A DNA stretch of 6,436 bases from Fretibacterium sp. Lineage in GTDB: Bacteria; Synergistota; Synergistia; Synergistales; Aminobacteriaceae. This document shows positions 4,746 through 6,436 of the stretch, in pieces. Position 1 is the stretch's first letter. Every line of letters starts with the position of its first letter. Below the pieces are notes generated by a model. It made no database searches, was not told the origin of the DNA, and saw only the letters and a list, made by a program, of their open reading frames with translations. Both the position numbers and the translations under genes were made by a program. The stretch is taken from NCBI GenBank assembly GCA_016280565.1, contig JAEEGY010000088.1, positions 1-6,436 of the forward strand, written 5' to 3'.

Positions 4746-6218
4746 TTATTGGGCCAGATAGTCCAGGCAGGTGCGGACGCCGAAGCCGCTGGCCCCTTTG
4801 GAGTAGACGCCCCATTCCTTGTCCATGAAGTCCACGCCCGCGATGTCCAGGTGCGCCCAGGGGATGTCCTTCTCCACAAAGCGGGAGAGGAAGATCGCCG
4901 CGAAGATCGCCCCGCCGTAGCGCGGGCCGGAGTTCACCATGTCGGCAAAGGGGGACTTCAGGGTCTCCTCGATGTGCTCGTCCTCCGCCGGCATCCTCCA
5001 GAAGGCCTCGCCCCTCCGCCGGGAGGCGGCCAGCAGCGCGTCCGCCAGGGCATCGTCCCGCGAGAAGAGGCCGGCCCGCCACTTGCCCAGCGCCACGGCG
5101 CAGGCCCCCGTCAGGGTCGCCAGGTCGATGATGGCGTCGGGCTTCAGCTCGCTGGCCAGGCAAAGGGCGTCCGCCAGCACCAGCCGGCCCTCCGCGTCCG
5201 TGTTCTCGATCTCGATGGTCTTGCCGTTCCGGGCGCGTACGATGTCGTCAGGCCGGTAGGACGAGCCGGAGGGCATATTCTCCGCTGCGGCCAGCAGGCC
5301 GTGGACCTCCACGTCCAGCCCCAGCTCCGCCGTGCCCCGCAGCACCCCCATCACCGCGCAGGCGCCGGACTTGTCGCCCTTCATGGTGGTCATGAAGTTC
5401 GAGGGCTTGATGTCCAGACCGCCGCTGTCGAAGGTGATGCCCTTGCCCACAAGGACGATCTTCCTCTTTGCCGTTCCTTTGGGCTTATAGGTCAGGTGGA
5501 TCAGGCGCGGGGGATTGGCCGAGCCGCTCCCCACAGCCAGCAGCGCCCCCATGCGCTCCTGCTTCAGCCGCTCCTCGTCCCACACCTCGCAGGTCAGGCC
5601 CCGTTCGTTCGCCATGGCCCCGGCGTGTTCCGCCAGGCCCGCGGGGCTGACGGAACAGCCCGGTTCGTTGGCCAGGGCCCGCGCCGCGACCTGTGCCGCC
5701 GCGAAGGTCTGTCCCCGCCGTGCCTCCTCCGGCATCAGGCCGGGCGCAAAGACCTCCTTCAGCGCAAAGGGCGTGTACTCGCCCTCTTTCTTTTCCTTAT
5801 ATTTGTCAAAGACGTAGCCGCAGAGGCCCGCCGCCTCACCCAGAACGGCGGAGGCAGAAGGTCCGCTATCCGTATTGAAGACGTCCTTCAGATGGGCCAT
5901 GGGGACGAGGACGGACCCGTTGTGCTGGCGTCCGGCCATGCGCAGCCCCCAGGCCAGGGTGTCGCGCACGCTCGCCGCGCTGCACGCCTCCGCCTTGCCC
6001 AGCCCCACGAGGTAGAGGTTTTTGACGCCGCCCTCGAACACCGGGACGCGCAGGGACGATCCCTTCCTGCCCTTGAAGTCCTGTCGCTCCGCCAGCTGCC
6101 GGACCGTTTCCGCATACGGCAGGTCCGACAGTGCCCCGCAGTCCTCCTCGCGCAGAAGGAGCAGGGCCGCGTCGCCCTGCCACTCGCCCATGCTGCCGTC
6201 ATACGTCTTGATCTCCAT
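4746..6218 (-). CDS. pepA: PepA-type leucyl aminopeptidase (M17 family)
   Basis: This is a cytoplasmic hexameric metallo-aminopeptidase that removes N-terminal residues, especially Leu, from peptides. Counting from the GTG at 6221, the C-terminal catalytic domain carries GKGITFDSGG (Lys260, Asp265), IKPS (Lys272, catalytic), MKGDKSGA (Asp283) and the M17 signature NTDAEGRL (Asp342, Glu344, Arg346). All metal ligands and both catalytic residues are therefore present. The N-terminal macro-like domain occupies about residues 1-170, and length (490-491) is normal. I chose the ATG at 6218, seven bases after AGGGGG; the GTG just before it is too close to that site. The gene ends 56 bases before xerC's promoter-proximal ATG. 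E. coli PepA is also an accessory DNA-binding protein in Xer recombination at plasmid sites, so the neighbour is suggestive, but nothing here shows a DNA-binding role. Confidence 0.96.
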   Translation of the reverse strand: MEIKTYDGSMGEWQGDAALLLLREEDCGALSDLPYAETVRQLAERQDFKGRKGSSLRVPVFEGGVKNLYLVGLGKAEACSAASVRDTLAWGLRMAGRQHNGSVLVPMAHLKDVFNTDSGPSASAVLGEAAGLCGYVFDKYKEKKEGEYTPFALKEVFAPGLMPEEARRGQTFAAAQVAARALANEPGCSVSPAGLAEHAGAMANERGLTCEVWDEERLKQERMGALLAVGSGSANPPRLIHLTYKPKGTAKRKIVLVGKGITFDSGGLDIKPSNFMTTMKGDKSGACAVMGVLRGTAELGLDVEVHGLLAAAENMPSGSSYRPDDIVRARNGKTIEIENTDAEGRLVLADALCLASELKPDAIIDLATLTGACAVALGKWRAGLFSRDDALADALLAASRRRGEAFWRMPAEDEHIEETLKSPFADMVNSGPRYGGAIFAAIFLSRFVEKDIPWAHLDIAGVDFMDKEWGVYSKGASGFGVRTCLDYLAQ

Positions 6219-6297
6219 CACAAAGCCCCCTATAAAACGTAATGTCAGATATAATATTACAATGGTCTCACTAAGTTAGGAAAGAGGGCAGATACTG
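6219..6297. promoter_or_regulatory. Divergent control region between pepA and the plus-strand gene
   Basis: The plus strand has a perfect TATAAT (6250-6255), with no good -35 at the usual distance, about 42 bases before the ATG at 6298. It lies within an inverted repeat GTAAT-N12-ATTAC (6239-6243/6256-6260) that could be an operator serving both directions. For pepA a TTGTAA (6262-6257 on the minus strand) with TTTTAT (6237-6232) at 19 bases is only a weak match. Both ribosome-binding sites are in the region: AGGGGG for pepA and AGGAAAGAGGG for the plus-strand gene. Confidence 0.4.
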
Positions 6298-6436
6298 ATG
6301 TATATAGAATTGAAGGTAAAGGCTGCTGCATGGAGGGCAGGGCTGTGGCTCCTGCTGGCCGCGCTGTTCTGTCCGGCGATGGGGCTTCATCCGGCTTGTG
6401 GGGCGCAGAGGACGCCCCGCGTCGTGATCGACTACC
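6298..6436 (+). CDS. Secreted or envelope protein, N-terminal fragment, function unknown
   Basis: An open frame runs from ATG 6298 to the window edge (46 codons), preceded by AGGAAAGAGGG nine bases upstream. The N-terminus has basic residues (K6, K8, R13), a hydrophobic core GLWLLLAALFCPAMGL, and a possible signal peptidase I site after ACGA, before QRTPRVVIDY. A Cys sits near the end of the hydrophobic part, but HPAC is not a convincing lipobox. RVVID recalls the start of cell-wall amidases (VVIDPGHGG), but here Tyr follows, so I do not assign that family. It is transcribed divergently from pepA. Confidence 0.7.
   Translation, partial: MYIELKVKAAAWRAGLWLLLAALFCPAMGLHPACGAQRTPRVVIDY

Noticed and set aside
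4749..6242. A 497-residue open frame on the plus strand opposite pepA
   Set aside because: It mirrors pepA in a GC-rich gene where antisense frames stay open by codon bias. Its product is rich in Arg, Gly, Gln and His with no recognisable motif.

Overview
The window is GC-rich and almost entirely coding. Six consecutive genes on the minus strand read, in transcription order, pepA - xerC - hslV - hslU - codY - flgB, followed by the first 12 codons of flgC at the left edge. A divergent plus-strand gene for a signal-peptide protein is cut off at the right edge. The block xerC-hslV-hslU-codY-flgB-flgC is the order known from Bacillus subtilis (codV-codW-codX-codY, then the fla/che operon). Here it sits in a GC-rich genome and codY carries N- and C-terminal extensions. 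That combination suggests a flagellated anaerobe of the Synergistota type, or a GC-rich clostridial relative. The assignment is inference from gene order and composition, not from a marker gene.

Region by region: 1-36 is the start of flgC and 57-458 is flgB, with an extended -10 promoter at the 3' end of codY. codY (499-1395) and hslU (1422-2936) are closely spaced. hslU overlaps hslV by 4 bases (ATGA). hslV ends at 2933 and its start is ambiguous: a TTG at 3511, or a CTG at 3469 that fits the family better. About 200 bases between hslV and xerC (3512-3714) hold no convincing gene but contain several structures. xerC (3715-4674) has an AT-rich promoter region just upstream. pepA (4746-6218) follows. 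The 79-base divergent spacer 6219-6297 holds a perfect TATAAT. The plus-strand gene starts at 6298.

Functionally, XerC resolves chromosome dimers, HslVU is a two-component ATP-dependent protease, CodY is the global nutrient-sensing regulator, and FlgB/FlgC build the flagellar rod. The first four are probably co-transcribed from the promoter in front of xerC. flgB probably has an additional promoter.

The signal not explained by gene content is a small palindromic element with consensus near CTCAGGGGG-loop-CCCCTCCCTGA (plus strand). It occurs four times, always in the same orientation and same reading frame, in the 5' ends of genes: twice in tandem in xerC, once in hslU and once across the hslV start region. 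The tandem xerC copies differ by a compensatory base-pair change. This resembles REP/RAYT-type or Rickettsia-palindromic-element-like repeats that insert into coding sequence. A second, separate signal is a 25-base copy of the xerC 3' end, 179 bases downstream of the original. The copies have four mismatches inside the reading frame, all synonymous, and two of them compensate each other in a small hairpin.
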